From the NCBI GenBank assembly GCA_036567205.1, contig DATCVA010000023.1, positions 1 to 27,093 on the forward strand: a stretch of 27,093 bases of DNA, in the 5' to 3' direction. This DNA comes from DATCVA01 sp036567205. GTDB lineage: Bacteria > Pseudomonadota > Gammaproteobacteria > Burkholderiales > Burkholderiaceae_B. Below are positions 15,850 to 23,520 of this stretch, piece by piece (position 1 is the first letter of the stretch; each line of letters starts with the position of its first letter). The position numbers and the translations under genes are program-made. The notes under the pieces are model-generated. The model ran no database searches and was not told the origin of the DNA. It worked only from the letters and a program-made list of their open reading frames with translations.

Positions 15850-17055
15850 TTATGGAGTGCTATGCGGTCTTAGTGGCCGCCGGTCCAGCCATACCGACAT
15901 TAATAGCAATACAAAGCCGCCCAGGGCCAGCAGGGCACCCACCCAGCCGGGCGAAGTCCATCCGTAGCCGTTGGCGATTGCCATGCCGCCTAATAATGGC
16001 CCTAATGCGTTGGCGAAATTAAAGGCTGAGTGGTTCAGCGCTGCGGCCAGTCCTTGCGCGTGTTTTGCGACGTCCATCAGCCGGGTTTGCAGTACCGTGC
16101 CCAGCGCGCCACCTATTCCGATCAAAAAGACGGTGACTGAAATTCCCCATATGTTGCCGGCCGTCAAGGTAAAAAGGGCCGAGGCGGCGGCGCTCCAGAG
16201 CAACAGGCCCGCGGCGGTGGGCATAAGCGCGCGATCGGCGAACCACGGCACTACTATGTTGCCGATGGTCATGCCAACGCCAAAAATGCCCAGCACAAAG
16301 GGTACGGCTGCGGGAGACACGCCGGTCACAATCAATAAGGTGTCGGCCAGATACGTATAGACAGCAAACAGGCCGCCAAAACCGATGGCGCCAACGGCCA
16401 GCGTCAGCCAGACCTGTCCGTGCTTGAGCGCTCCTAATTCGCGTAAAGGGCTGGCGCCTGGAGAGGCTGGCGTGCTGGGCGCCAGCCAGGCGACCAGCGC
16501 CACAGTCAGCACACCTACTAATGCCACCAGTCCGAATCCCCAGCGCCAGCCGATTGCATGCCCCAGCCAGTTGGCGAACGGAACGCCAATAATGGTGGCG
16601 ACGGTCAGGCCCAGGAACATTCTTCCCACCGCCTGATTGCGCTTGTTAAGCGGCACCAGCGATACGGCGACCAGCGATGCGATGCCAAAGTAGGCGCCGT
16701 GCGGCAGCCCGCTTAGAAAGCGCAGTACCAGCAACCACTGGTAATTTGGGGCGAAGGCGCACAAGCCGTTGAACAGGGCGAACAGCGCCATAAGCCAGAG
16801 CAATAACGTACGGCGCGCCACGCGGGCTGTCAGCACCGTCAGGATCGGGGCCCCGACGACCACGCCCAGCGCGTAGGCGCTGATGACATGACCCGCGGTC
16901 GGCGCATCAATATGCAAGTCCTTGGCAAAATACGGCAGCAGGCTCATTGTGGCAAATTCGGTGGTGCCAATGGCGAATGCGCCCATGGCTAGTGCGAACA
17001 GGACCAGGCCGGGGGAATGCTGTGTGGTTTGGGATTTGTATGTGGGTTTAGGCAT
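15850..17055 (-). CDS. MFS transporter, AraJ/sugar-efflux-like (DHA1)
   Basis: 401 residues and about 12 hydrophobic segments. The frame is open back to 17328, but the extra 91 residues are polar, contain no family sequence and overlap the neighbouring LysR gene; ATG 17055 (MPKPTYKSQ) directly precedes the first membrane span and is chosen. Signatures: GTTEFATMSLLPYFAKDL after the first span, HVISAYALGVVVGAP in the second, and RFLSGLPHGAYFGIASL in the fourth or fifth. These fit the AraJ/YdhP type of proton-driven exporters for sugars, arabinose-like compounds or drugs. Located in the inner membrane. No clear ribosome-binding site is seen. The upstream neighbour is the damaged LysR gene, and the 3' end abuts mtfA. 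Confidence 0.93.
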   Translation of the reverse strand: MPKPTYKSQTTQHSPGLVLFALAMGAFAIGTTEFATMSLLPYFAKDLHIDAPTAGHVISAYALGVVVGAPILTVLTARVARRTLLLWLMALFALFNGLCAFAPNYQWLLVLRFLSGLPHGAYFGIASLVAVSLVPLNKRNQAVGRMFLGLTVATIIGVPFANWLGHAIGWRWGFGLVALVGVLTVALVAWLAPSTPASPGASPLRELGALKHGQVWLTLAVGAIGFGGLFAVYTYLADTLLIVTGVSPAAVPFVLGIFGVGMTIGNIVVPWFADRALMPTAAGLLLWSAAASALFTLTAGNIWGISVTVFLIGIGGALGTVLQTRLMDVAKHAQGLAAALNHSAFNFANALGPLLGGMAIANGYGWTSPGWVGALLALGGFVLLLMSVWLDRRPLRPHSTP

Positions 17056-17174
17056 GGTTGAGCGGGTTGGGGGCAGGCGATATGGTGTGTCCGGCGCAGG
17101 GCAGTAGTCGGCCGGATTGCGGGTAAACCCGTATTCTACCGCCTGGAGCCGAGGACGAGGACCGGGGCGGCGCG

Positions 17175-18056
17175 TTACTGGTCGCCCGTGACTGTGCAGG
17201 CCTTTATGGCTTTTGCGATTTGCCGCCGTGTTTCTTCGACCAGATAGTCCAAAAAGACATGGGTTCGCTGGGGAATGAATTTTCGGCTGGGTAGCGCCGC
17301 ATACATGGCCACGCGCCCTGTTACCCACGGGGACAGTACCCGAACGAGTTGCCCTCGGGTCAGGTAAGGGGCTGCCACATCCAGTGACACCGAAGTGATG
17401 CCGCCATCATCCAGCGTGGCGCGTAGCAGCGTATCGGTGTGGTTGGCTAACAAGACAGGCGCAATTTCCACTTCGATCACCTGTTTGGGCTTTTCGGTGC
17501 GCCACATGTGCCAATAGCGAGGGCGGCTGGTTGGTGTTTTTAGTTTCAGGCAACTATGCAGCACCAAGTTCTCCGGCGTCTGCGGCACCCCCCGCCGCTT
17601 CAGATACCCAGGTGAAGCGACCAGAATCGTCTCGCTTTCGATTACCTTGCGTGCAACGACATCGGCATTAAAATTTGCTTCGGTGCCCAGCAGTGTGATG
17701 TCGAAATCCTCGAAGGGCGAGTCTTTAATCGTTTCGACTTCAATGTCCAACAGAATGTTGGGATAGGACTGATGGAATTTTCCCAGTAGCGGACCAATCA
17801 CGTAGCTGGCCAGGACAGGCGGCGCATGCACACGCAGCACGCCTGCCAATTCGTGTGTTTGCGAACTGGTGATGGCCTCGGCCTCGTCAATGTCTTGAAG
17901 AATGTTGCGCACGCGGTTCAGATAGGTTCGGCCTGCATCCGTCAGGGATAGGCGCCGTGTTGTTCGCTGTAATAAGCGAGTGCCCAGGTGTTCCTCCAGG
18001 TCGGCTACCAATGCCGTCGCATTCCCGGTCTGTTGGATGGTGAAGAATCGTATAGC
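17175..18056 (-). pseudogene. LysR-family regulator with deleted helix-turn-helix, probably a pseudogene
   Basis: From the TTG at 18011 the frame gives 278 residues starting VADLEEHLGTRLLQRTTRRL, i.e. from the end of the recognition helix onward, with a normal effector-binding domain after it. Reading the same frame further upstream (18012-18056) gives AIRFFTIQQTGN followed directly by ATALVADLEE. The first part is a typical LysR helix-1 start, so about 15-18 residues ('.FsaAArrLg.s..') that form the core of the HTH are missing in frame. No ATG, GTG or TTG start precedes this part before the divergent doxX gene. DNA binding should be lost. The divergent doxX arrangement suggests that it once controlled that gene. 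A sequencing or assembly deletion is an alternative. Confidence 0.75.
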
Positions 18057-18122
18057 CGGACACAGCCCACGAGACGTTGACCTGGTTTTTATATATCCAA
18101 ATTCTTTTAAGGAAACATTGAA

Positions 18123-18536
18123 ATGACTGACTCTTACAAATCCGTGGCTGCCCTGGCAGGCCGCGTTCTATTGGCCCTGATGTTCATCATGTCGGGCTTT
18201 GGCAAGCTTGCCGACATCCAGGGGACTGCGGGTTACGTTGCCAGCGGCGGGCTTCCGTTCCCGGTTGTTATGGCTGCATTGGTCGGAATTTTTGAGCTGG
18301 TCGGCGGCATTGCTTTGGTTATAGGTTTCAAAGCGCGCCTCGCCGGTTTCCTGATCGGGGCTTTTACCCTTGCGGCCAGCTTTCTGTTTCACGCTTACTG
18401 GTCCGTCCCCGCAGATCAGCAATTCATTACCCAATTGCTGTTCATGAAAAACCTGTCGGTCGCTGGCGGCCTGTTCTTGCTATCGGCGCTGGGAGCCGGG
18501 CCGTTAAGCCTGGACGCAGCCAAGAACAAGGCTTAA
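18123..18536 (+). CDS. DoxX-family membrane protein
   Basis: 137 residues with four hydrophobic segments (about 8-26, 43-66, 70-92 and 105-125). The first contains LAGRVLLALMFIMSGFGKL, the family start, and AGFLIGAFTLAASFLFHAYW is the third-span signature. ATG 18123 follows AAGGAAA at seven nt. DoxX proteins are small inner-membrane proteins of the quinone-pathway/oxidoreductase fold, often induced with LysR regulators and redox stress. The reaction is not known. The gene diverges from the damaged LysR gene at 17175 and is convergent with the gcd remnant, with a shared GC-rich hairpin between. Confidence 0.92.
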   Translation: MTDSYKSVAALAGRVLLALMFIMSGFGKLADIQGTAGYVASGGLPFPVVMAALVGIFELVGGIALVIGFKARLAGFLIGAFTLAASFLFHAYWSVPADQQFITQLLFMKNLSVAGGLFLLSALGAGPLSLDAAKNKA

Positions 18537-18546
18537 ACCGGAAAGC

Positions 18547-18564
18547 GGGGCTAAATCAAGCCCC
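18547..18564. terminator. Hairpin between convergent doxX and gcd remnant
   Basis: GGGGCT-AAATCA-AGCCCC forms a perfect 6-bp stem with a six-base loop, 10 nt after the doxX stop. No long T-run follows on the plus strand; on the minus strand GCTTTCC follows. It may end transcription from either side, weakly. Confidence 0.5.
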
Positions 18565-18574
18565 TGCGCCGCGA

Positions 18575-18971
18575 TTACTTGCTGTCAGGCAGAGCGTAGG
18601 CGATGACGTAGTCGCCACGATCCGGCGATTGCCGGGCGCCGCCGGCCGCCGCCGGCCGAGATGACCACGTATTGCTTGCCGGTCTTGGGCGACTTAGAGA
18701 GCTCTCCACCCGCCTGCTGGGGCATCATGCGTACCCAAAGTCCCAGGTGCATGTCGTTCACGAAGATAAGGTCGTTGTTGGGGTCATGCGAAATGCCGCC
18801 CCACATGTCGGATTCGGTCAGTGTCTGCGTACCGATCTGCGGCATGGCCAGCAGGCGTGAGATCAGGCCCCAATAATCCAGGCCGATATCGACCAGAGAC
18901 CATAGTACGGTTCCGGCAAAGGCTGCCAGGAACAGTCCGGCAGCGAGCAAGCCTAACGCCAGTGCGTTCGG
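18575..18971 (-). pseudogene. gcd: Condensed remnant of membrane-bound PQQ glucose dehydrogenase
   Basis: On the minus strand four pieces of Gcd are stitched together. From 18968 down to about 18842: a membrane span, NALALGLLAAGLF to VDIGLDYWGLISRLL, like the N-terminal spans. Then MPQIGTQTLTESDMW, the segment that normally continues 'GATp.DQl.CRi.F'. It jumps directly to GGISHDPNNDLIFVNDMHLG (about 18800-18730), which belongs much later in the enzyme. A final piece, SKSPKTGKQYVVISAGG, is the C-terminal part. A GC-rich repeat at 18643-18660 then shifts the frame; in the shifted frame ARQSPDRGDYVIAYALPDSK leads to a proper stop at 18575. A stop at 18972 closes the 5' side. A normal Gcd is about 800 residues, so most is deleted. 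The protein cannot function. Confidence 0.8.
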
Positions 18972-18974
18972 TCA

Positions 18975-19333
18975 GCAGCCCAAGCAATGAGATGCACAAG
19001 TGTGCGCGCGTTTACGTTACAGAGATTAGCGGCAAGCGACTTGCGAGAAATATATGGAAAAACAGGGATCAGAGTTTCCCGTATATAGTTTTTGTTGTGG
19101 CACAAGGCGGGGCATGTACAAGCATACGGCGGGTAATTTGAAACCGAGGCAATGTTGGGAATGACCAAGTCGATATCGCTGCGCCTGCCAAGACGGCTAG
19201 AAGCGCATGACGCATGAAGCACGCCAGGGCCTGCTTTAAAAAGTATCGAAAAGGAAGTACGCCAGGCATTTGAAAGAGCCTGTGTCAACAGGGGCTTCGA
19301 TCGTGAAGCCTTGAGTTCAACCAAAGGAGAACG
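18975..19333. other. Non-coding stretch with possible RHH-like fragment
   Basis: These 359 nt hold no convincing gene. The long minus-strand frame crossing it (18953-19402) has no family character and runs into the DUF1428 gene. A 18-codon plus frame at 19161-19217 reads MTKSISLRLPRRLEAHDA, like the beginning of ribbon-helix-helix antitoxins ('MTKSISLRLPdEL'), and then stops; it could be the stub of a lost antitoxin gene, but this is too short to be sure. The promoter of the DUF1428 gene should lie here; none was identified with confidence. Confidence 0.4.
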
Positions 19334-19690
19334 ATGATGAATTACGTAGAAGGATTCGTTGTAGCCGTGCCCGCAGCAAACAAGGAAAGATACAGAAAGC
19401 ATGCCGAGGAGGCATCACATCTGTTCAAGGAGTTCGGCGCGACCCGCTTTGTCGAGTGCTGGGGCGACGATGTGCCCGACGGAAAGCTTACGGACTTTCG
19501 GGGAGCGGTAAAGGCCAAGGAGGACGAAGTCGTCGTCTTTAGCTGGCTGGAATATCCATCCAAAGAGGTGCGCGACGCGGCAAACCAGAAAATGATGTCC
19601 GACCCGCGCATGAAGGCCATGGGCGAGCAGATGTGTTTCGATGGCAAACGCATGATTTTCGGCGGCTTCGTACCAATACTGGACGTGTGA
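19334..19690 (+). CDS. DUF1428 family protein
   Basis: 118 residues, the common length for DUF1428 proteins, small ferredoxin-like (dimeric alpha-beta barrel) cytoplasmic proteins without known function. The N-terminus YVEGFVVAVPAANKERYRKHAEEA, the FVECWGDDVPDGKLTDF segment and the C-terminal MCFDGKRMIFGGFVPIL are characteristic of the family. AAAGGAG lies seven nt ahead of ATG 19334; a second ATG follows directly at 19337. It stands alone on the plus strand and is followed by a strong hairpin at 19755. Context gives no functional clue. Confidence 0.95.
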   Translation: MMNYVEGFVVAVPAANKERYRKHAEEASHLFKEFGATRFVECWGDDVPDGKLTDFRGAVKAKEDEVVVFSWLEYPSKEVRDAANQKMMSDPRMKAMGEQMCFDGKRMIFGGFVPILDV

Positions 19691-19754
19691 AAAACCACGC
19701 TGTGCGACTTGATCAGCCCCGGTTCATAATCATCCACACATCAAACACAAACTA

Positions 19755-19791
19755 AAAGGCCTGTGTCGGTAATGTACCGGCCCAGGCCTTT
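19755..19791. terminator. Hairpin terminator after the DUF1428 gene
   Basis: AAAGGCCTG (19755-19763) pairs perfectly with CAGGCCTTT (19783-19791), with an additional CCGG-containing loop part, and GGCTTTCGCTTTTT follows on the plus strand. It lies 65 nt after the DUF1428 stop and could also end the minus-strand small-gene unit, where TTTTAGTTTGTGTTT follows. Confidence 0.65.
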
Positions 19792-19835
19792 GGCTTTCGC
19801 TTTTTACTGCCCCCACGTCTGGGGTCAGTTTAAAT

Positions 19836-19949
19836 TTAAGCGGCTTTTTTCAGCGATTTTTTCAGCGTTTTGATTTTGTTCTCGTGTTTCTCTACTTTGC
19901 TTTGACGAGCTTTGATCTTTTGCTTGATCGATTTAACGTTCTTGGACAT
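19836..19949 (-). CDS. 37-residue lysine-rich coiled-coil protein
   Basis: A short frame below usual gene-finder limits: MSKNVKSIKQKIKARQSKVE continues through KHENKIKTLKKSLKKAA. AAGGA lies eight nt upstream of the ATG (minus strand), so translation is likely. About 16 of 37 residues are Lys or Arg and the heptad-like spacing of V, I and L suggests one long amphipathic, very basic helix. It could bind nucleic acid, membranes or an acidic partner. No family is recognised with certainty. It lies 24 nt downstream of the RHH-protein gene in the same direction, so the two probably form one transcript. The plus-strand frame across the region (19884-20066) is its shadow. Confidence 0.7.
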   Translation of the reverse strand: MSKNVKSIKQKIKARQSKVEKHENKIKTLKKSLKKAA

Positions 19950-19973
19950 GGTGCATTCCTTACTTTATTAGGC

Positions 19974-20153
19974 TTATTCAATGGATTTATGCTTTTTGAT
20001 AAACGCACGAATAAATTGCCTGATTTCACGCGCGGCCGTGGTATCGAGTTCTTCGCATACCTGTAAAAATTGCTCGCGCTCGGCGGTACTGATGCGAATC
20101 AGCAGCTGACTATCTTTCTTATTGAGCTTCACTTTAGTGGGCTTATCGGACAT
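19974..20153 (-). CDS. 59-residue ribbon-helix-helix (CopG/Arc-like) protein
   Basis: A short frame: MSDKPTKVKLNKKDSQLLIR then ISTAEREQFLQVCEELDTTA and AREIRQFIRAFIKKHKSIE. The pattern fits a ribbon-helix-helix DNA-binding domain: strand SQLLIRIS (about 15-22), helix A TAEREQFLQVCEELD, turn TT, helix B AAREIRQFIRAFIKKH, after a basic N-terminal tail. Such proteins bind operators as dimers or tetramers and usually repress their own promoter. No Shine-Dalgarno site is clear before the ATG at 20153. A tandem TATATGCAT repeat lies 40-59 nt upstream. The gene after it in the transcript encodes a very basic small protein rather than a recognised toxin, so a standard toxin-antitoxin pair is not evident. 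Confidence 0.72.
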   Translation of the reverse strand: MSDKPTKVKLNKKDSQLLIRISTAEREQFLQVCEELDTTAAREIRQFIRAFIKKHKSIE

Positions 20154-20192
20154 CTGAAATACTCAAAAAAAATAAAACTCAAATTGAAAAGA

Positions 20193-20212
20193 TATATGCA
20201 TTGTATATGCAT
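20193..20212. promoter_or_regulatory. Tandem TATATGCAT repeat, putative RHH operator
   Basis: Two copies of TATATGCAT (20193-20201 and 20204-20212) begin 11 nt apart, one helical turn, and each contains the palindrome ATGCAT. They lie 40 nt upstream of the RHH gene, in AT-rich DNA between it and the divergent tapT gene. Tandem half-sites one turn apart are what cooperatively binding RHH dimers commonly use, so autoregulation is inferred. Confidence 0.5.
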
Positions 20213-20364
20213 TTTTTGTTTAAGGCAAGAGTCAGGTATCGGGATGAGGCGAGTTTACTCAACCGTGTTCGCAGGCCTGGGGGGCAATGTCGCGTATTGT
20301 CTGTGCCTGGCGGGCGGCGTAAGCCTGCCGCCAGATAGGTAGCGCAGCGGGTATCATAAGCACC

Positions 20365-20982
20365 ATGCCCGAACCTGAACATAAATCACGACCTTTGTGT
20401 AAACGTTGCCAGCGGCCGACATCACACTGTCTGTGCGCTCATGTAAGCACAGTCGCCAATCGTACCCAAGTGCTGATCCTCCAGCACCCCACTGAATACC
20501 GTCATGCCCTGAATACGGGCCGGCTGGCGGCCATGGGTTTGCAGCGAGCGCAGGTGCTGGTGGGTGAGCACTTTCCCCAACTGGACGCCATTGTCATGGC
20601 GGCTGCGCCCGTTTTCCTTCTGTTCCCGGGCGAGGACGCTGTAACGCCGCAGGCGCTGGCGGGTTGTCCGGACCAGAAGACGGCTTTGTTGATCGTACCC
20701 GATGGCACATGGCGAAAAGCCCGCAAGATCCTGTATGCCAATCCAATACTGGCAAGCTTGCCGCGCCTTAGCCTGGAAGCGGGAGCTCCATCGCGTTACA
20801 GACTGCGCCAAACGAGCGAACCCGCTGCCGTGTCCACCATCGAAGCGGTCGTGCGCACGCTGACAGCGCTGGAGCCCGATCAGGATTTCAGCCCGGTCCT
20901 GGCGCCATTTGAAGCGCTTATCGAGCGGCAGATCGAAACGATGGGCATGGATGTGTACCGGCGTAATTATGGTTTTAGCTGA
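20365..20982 (+). CDS. tapT: DTW-domain tRNA-uridine aminocarboxypropyltransferase
   Basis: 205 residues. The N-terminus carries the zinc-type cysteine cluster CKRCQRPTSHCLCA (Cys12, 15, 22, 24), followed by LILQHPTEYRHALNTGRLAA (38-57), and the DTW signature in the form VPDGTWRKARKI (111-122). These identify the TapT/YfiP family, which transfers the 3-amino-3-carboxypropyl group of S-adenosylmethionine to a uridine of tRNA (acp3U47 in E. coli). It is slightly shorter than the E. coli protein (about 230). Cytoplasmic. The gene stands alone, divergent from the small RHH unit and convergent with the diguanylate cyclase gene 71 nt away. Confidence 0.93.
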   Translation: MPEPEHKSRPLCKRCQRPTSHCLCAHVSTVANRTQVLILQHPTEYRHALNTGRLAAMGLQRAQVLVGEHFPQLDAIVMAAAPVFLLFPGEDAVTPQALAGCPDQKTALLIVPDGTWRKARKILYANPILASLPRLSLEAGAPSRYRLRQTSEPAAVSTIEAVVRTLTALEPDQDFSPVLAPFEALIERQIETMGMDVYRRNYGFS

Positions 20983-21053
20983 CGACTGCTTGTTCGCTCG
21001 GTTTTACTGAGTTTCATTGTTCATGCTTTTGCCGCGTGCTTCCAATAGGTCGG

Positions 21054-22451
21054 CTATGCCGCAGCCTCCATGTGGGTACTGTCATCCCGACCATTGGGCT
21101 CAATACTTATAGTCCAGCGATAATTACTGTTTTTTGCGAAGTACATGGCTTTGTCTGCGTGCTTAAGCAACTGCTGCTCGCCGTCGCCGTGCTCTGGATA
21201 AAGTGCGATGCCGATACTGGGAACGATGCTTAGGCTGTGGCCGTCTATGGTGTAAGGAGGGCTTAGAACGTTGCGGATTTTTTCCGCCACCAGCTCGGCT
21301 TGCTCGGGCAATGGGATGCGTTGGAGCAGCACTACAAATTCGTCGCCGCCGACGCGAGCAACCGTATCCGATTCGCGTACGCATTGCTTCAAACGCTTTG
21401 CAACCTCTTGCAGCAACAGGTCTCCGACACTATGGCCCAAGGTATCATTGACCTGCTTGAATTTGTCCAGATCGATGTAAAGCACCGACAATCGCCCTCG
21501 TTCCAGCCGCGCTGTCGATAATGCGACTTTCAGGCGGTCATACAAAAGCCCACGGTTGGGCAGAACGGTCAGTTGATCATACTGCGCCATGTGCTGCAGC
21601 CTAACTTGCATTTGCTGGCGCTCGATGACGGTGGCGATCTGAGTTGAGACGAATTGCAGCAGCTCTTGATCCTTTTCGCTATAGCACACGCCACCCGGAT
21701 AGCTTTTGACGACCAGCACGCCGATCGTACTGTCGTGCGATTTAAGCGGGACACCCAGCCAGCAGAGCGGATGCTTGTCGACGGAGACTTGTAGTTGTTC
21801 CTGGCAGGAAGCTATCGTTTCCGGGGTCAGCAGTAGTGGCTGCCTGGTACGGATAATCTCTGCATAAAGCGTTCCGGCGGCTGGTTTGGATGATTGGGGC
21901 GTTGGTTCGTACTCATCCACATGGTATGGAAAACTTAGTTGGTCCGTTTCGTCGTCGTACAACGTGACGACAAAGTTGTCCGCTGGCAGCAGGGTGCCGA
22001 CAATCTGATGAATGCGTTTAAACAGCGCCAGCAGATCCTCGGCGGCGTACGCGGCTTCGGAAATGGAATAGAGTGCAGCCTGCATCAACTCGGCTCGTTT
22101 GCGTTCGGTGATGTCGCGCGCGACTCCGATCCGCAATTGCTCGGCCGGTGACCAGCGCGCCGACCACATGATGTGGACGACTTGCCCGTCTTTGCGGATA
22201 TAGCGGTTCTCAAAATACAGCTGGGGGTTGCCTGACATGACTTCCCCTACCGATTCTCGGGTCCGCTCGCGATCTTCTGGCACCATCATGTCGAACATGT
22301 TCTTGCCGATCATTTCTTGTGGGGTGTATCCGAAAATACGCTCGCATGAAGCGCTGGCGAAAACGATATTGGCGTCGACGTCGACCGCGAAAACGGCATC
22401 CATCAGTATGTCAATGAAGCTGGCCGGCGGCGTATAGGTTTTCGTTTCCAT
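21054..22451 (-). CDS. PAS-GAF-GGDEF diguanylate cyclase
   Basis: 465 residues, no transmembrane segment. Domain order: PAS (about 12-118, with DVDANIVFASASCERIFGYT and the C-terminal GVARDITERKRAE linker), GAF (about 135-278, with LGVPLKSHDSTIGVLVVKS), then GGDEF (about 290-455). The active-site motif is canonical: VARVGGDEFVVLL, GGDEF at 368-372. The inhibitory I-site RESD (359-362) lies exactly five residues before it, so product inhibition is likely. No EAL domain follows. The enzyme should make cyclic di-GMP from GTP in response to a ligand sensed by PAS or GAF. ATG 22451 has no strong Shine-Dalgarno site. It appears to be a single-gene transcript. Confidence 0.95.
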   Translation of the reverse strand: METKTYTPPASFIDILMDAVFAVDVDANIVFASASCERIFGYTPQEMIGKNMFDMMVPEDRERTRESVGEVMSGNPQLYFENRYIRKDGQVVHIMWSARWSPAEQLRIGVARDITERKRAELMQAALYSISEAAYAAEDLLALFKRIHQIVGTLLPADNFVVTLYDDETDQLSFPYHVDEYEPTPQSSKPAAGTLYAEIIRTRQPLLLTPETIASCQEQLQVSVDKHPLCWLGVPLKSHDSTIGVLVVKSYPGGVCYSEKDQELLQFVSTQIATVIERQQMQVRLQHMAQYDQLTVLPNRGLLYDRLKVALSTARLERGRLSVLYIDLDKFKQVNDTLGHSVGDLLLQEVAKRLKQCVRESDTVARVGGDEFVVLLQRIPLPEQAELVAEKIRNVLSPPYTIDGHSLSIVPSIGIALYPEHGDGEQQLLKHADKAMYFAKNSNYRWTISIEPNGRDDSTHMEAAA

Positions 22452-22603
22452 GGGGAATTATAATGATGTGAGTCACCCAGGGTAAAGAAATATACTCGTT
22501 ATTCGGTAGGAAGCAGTTTTTTTGTCAAAGACATGTAAAGCGACGGTATTTTGAAGCGTTGTGCCAGCTTTGGCTTCATTAAAAATCCAATTGCCAGGCG
22601 AAT

Positions 22604-22635
22604 GGCATGCATAGCCGTCTGAAACCATGCATGCC
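22604..22635. repeat. Perfect 9-bp inverted repeat, possible terC terminator
   Basis: GGCATGCAT (22604-22612) and ATGCATGCC (22627-22635) are perfect complements around a 14-nt loop, 28 nt after the terC stop. A T5 run follows on the minus strand only after about 15 nt, so it is an imperfect intrinsic terminator. The rest of 22452-22662 shows nothing recognisable. Confidence 0.45.
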
Positions 22636-22662
22636 GTTCGGGGAAAAGTGATCAGCTAAGGC

Positions 22663-23370
22663 TTAGGCCTTGGCAAGCCCAGCGCGTTTGCGTTGTGCGC
22701 ACCAGCGCCCGATCACTACAATCAGAATGGCGCCTGCAACTTCAACCGCCAATTTCACAGTGCCGGAAACTTCGCCGAATTGCTCGACCACGTAAATATC
22801 GGTAATCAGCATGCCGCCTGCGATCCATCCCAATAGCGCGGCGCCAAAAGTAACCACCGAGGGAAAACGGTCGATCAGCTTCAGCACAAGAGTGCTACCC
22901 CAGATAATAATAGGTACGCTGACAACCAGGCCGAAGATGACCAGGCCGATCTGGTGCGCAGGGTCTGCCGATTGAGCAGCGCCTGCAATGGCAAGAACAT
23001 TATCCAGGCTCATCACGAAGTCGGCCACCAGAATGGTTTTGACTGCAGCCCACATCGATGCGCTTCCCTGGATATTGCCATGGGCGTCTTCATCGGGGAT
23101 AAGAAGTTTGATACCTACCCACACCAGCAAAAGTGCGCCTACAATCTTCAGGAACGGAATGCTAAGCAAGGTCAGGGCAAACGCAATCAGTGCGACGCGC
23201 AAGATAATAGCGCCTGCGGTACCCCACAAAATTCCCTGCATGCGTTGTTTCTTGGGAAGGTTGCGGCACGCCAGAGCGATCACAACCGCATTGTCTCCGC
23301 CCAGCAGAATGTCGATCAGAATAATCTGAAAGACGGCCGCCCAGCTCATTGTTTGTAAAAATTCAAGCAT
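22663..23370 (-). CDS. TerC/YjbE-family membrane protein, likely manganese exporter
   Basis: 235 residues with about seven hydrophobic spans. The two family motifs are present: LLGGDNAVVIALACRNLP (about 22-39) and DFVMSLDNVLAIAGAA (about 116-131), with acidic residues inside membrane segments that are thought to bind metal. Members include Alx, YkoY, YceF and YjbE, exporters that protect against Mn2+ or deliver it to secreted enzymes. The strongest functional evidence is its leader: a yybP-ykoY aptamer, which senses Mn2+, is located between its promoter and its start. ATG 23370 is preceded by AGGGTGA. The gene is monocistronic. Confidence 0.94.
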   Translation of the reverse strand: MLEFLQTMSWAAVFQIILIDILLGGDNAVVIALACRNLPKKQRMQGILWGTAGAIILRVALIAFALTLLSIPFLKIVGALLLVWVGIKLLIPDEDAHGNIQGSASMWAAVKTILVADFVMSLDNVLAIAGAAQSADPAHQIGLVIFGLVVSVPIIIWGSTLVLKLIDRFPSVVTFGAALLGWIAGGMLITDIYVVEQFGEVSGTVKLAVEVAGAILIVVIGRWCAQRKRAGLAKA

Positions 23371-23390
23371 TGGTCACCCTATAAGGTATC

Positions 23391-23434
23391 AAGTCATTAT
23401 TGGAAGAAACGGATCGGGCCGTTAGTAATGACTT
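23391..23434 (-). promoter_or_regulatory. Second hairpin in the terC leader
   Basis: AAGTCATTA (23391-23399) and TAATGACTT (23426-23434) form a perfect 9-bp stem in the untranslated leader, ending about 10 nt before the ribosome-binding site. It may act on translation together with the riboswitch, or protect the message; there is no T-run after it. Confidence 0.45.
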
Positions 23435-23478
23435 GAGCGGCATCGTGACACTAATGCGGGAGCTTCGGACAAAACAAA

Positions 23479-23508
23479 ATGGCCTGATCCAATCAGGACG
23501 CAGGCCAT
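23479..23508 (-). terminator. Riboswitch expression-platform terminator
   Basis: On the minus strand ATGGCCTG pairs with CAGGCCAT (23501-23508 with 23479-23486) and is followed at once by TTTTGTTTTG. It lies 12 nt after the aptamer's closing stem and before terC, the right position for a transcription switch that Mn2+ binding would open. Confidence 0.75.
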
Positions 23509-23520
23509 ACAGTTGTTTCT

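Noticed and set aside
17056..17328. 91-residue N-terminal extension of the MFS gene at 15850
   Set aside because: Polar, without family sequence, overlaps the LysR gene; the ATG at 17055 directly precedes the first membrane span.
19809..19836. CCCC-ACGTCT-GGGGTCAG element near the lysine-rich gene
   Set aside because: Recalls REP-like ends linked to Y1 transposases, but there is only one copy and no transposase; too weak to call a mobile element.
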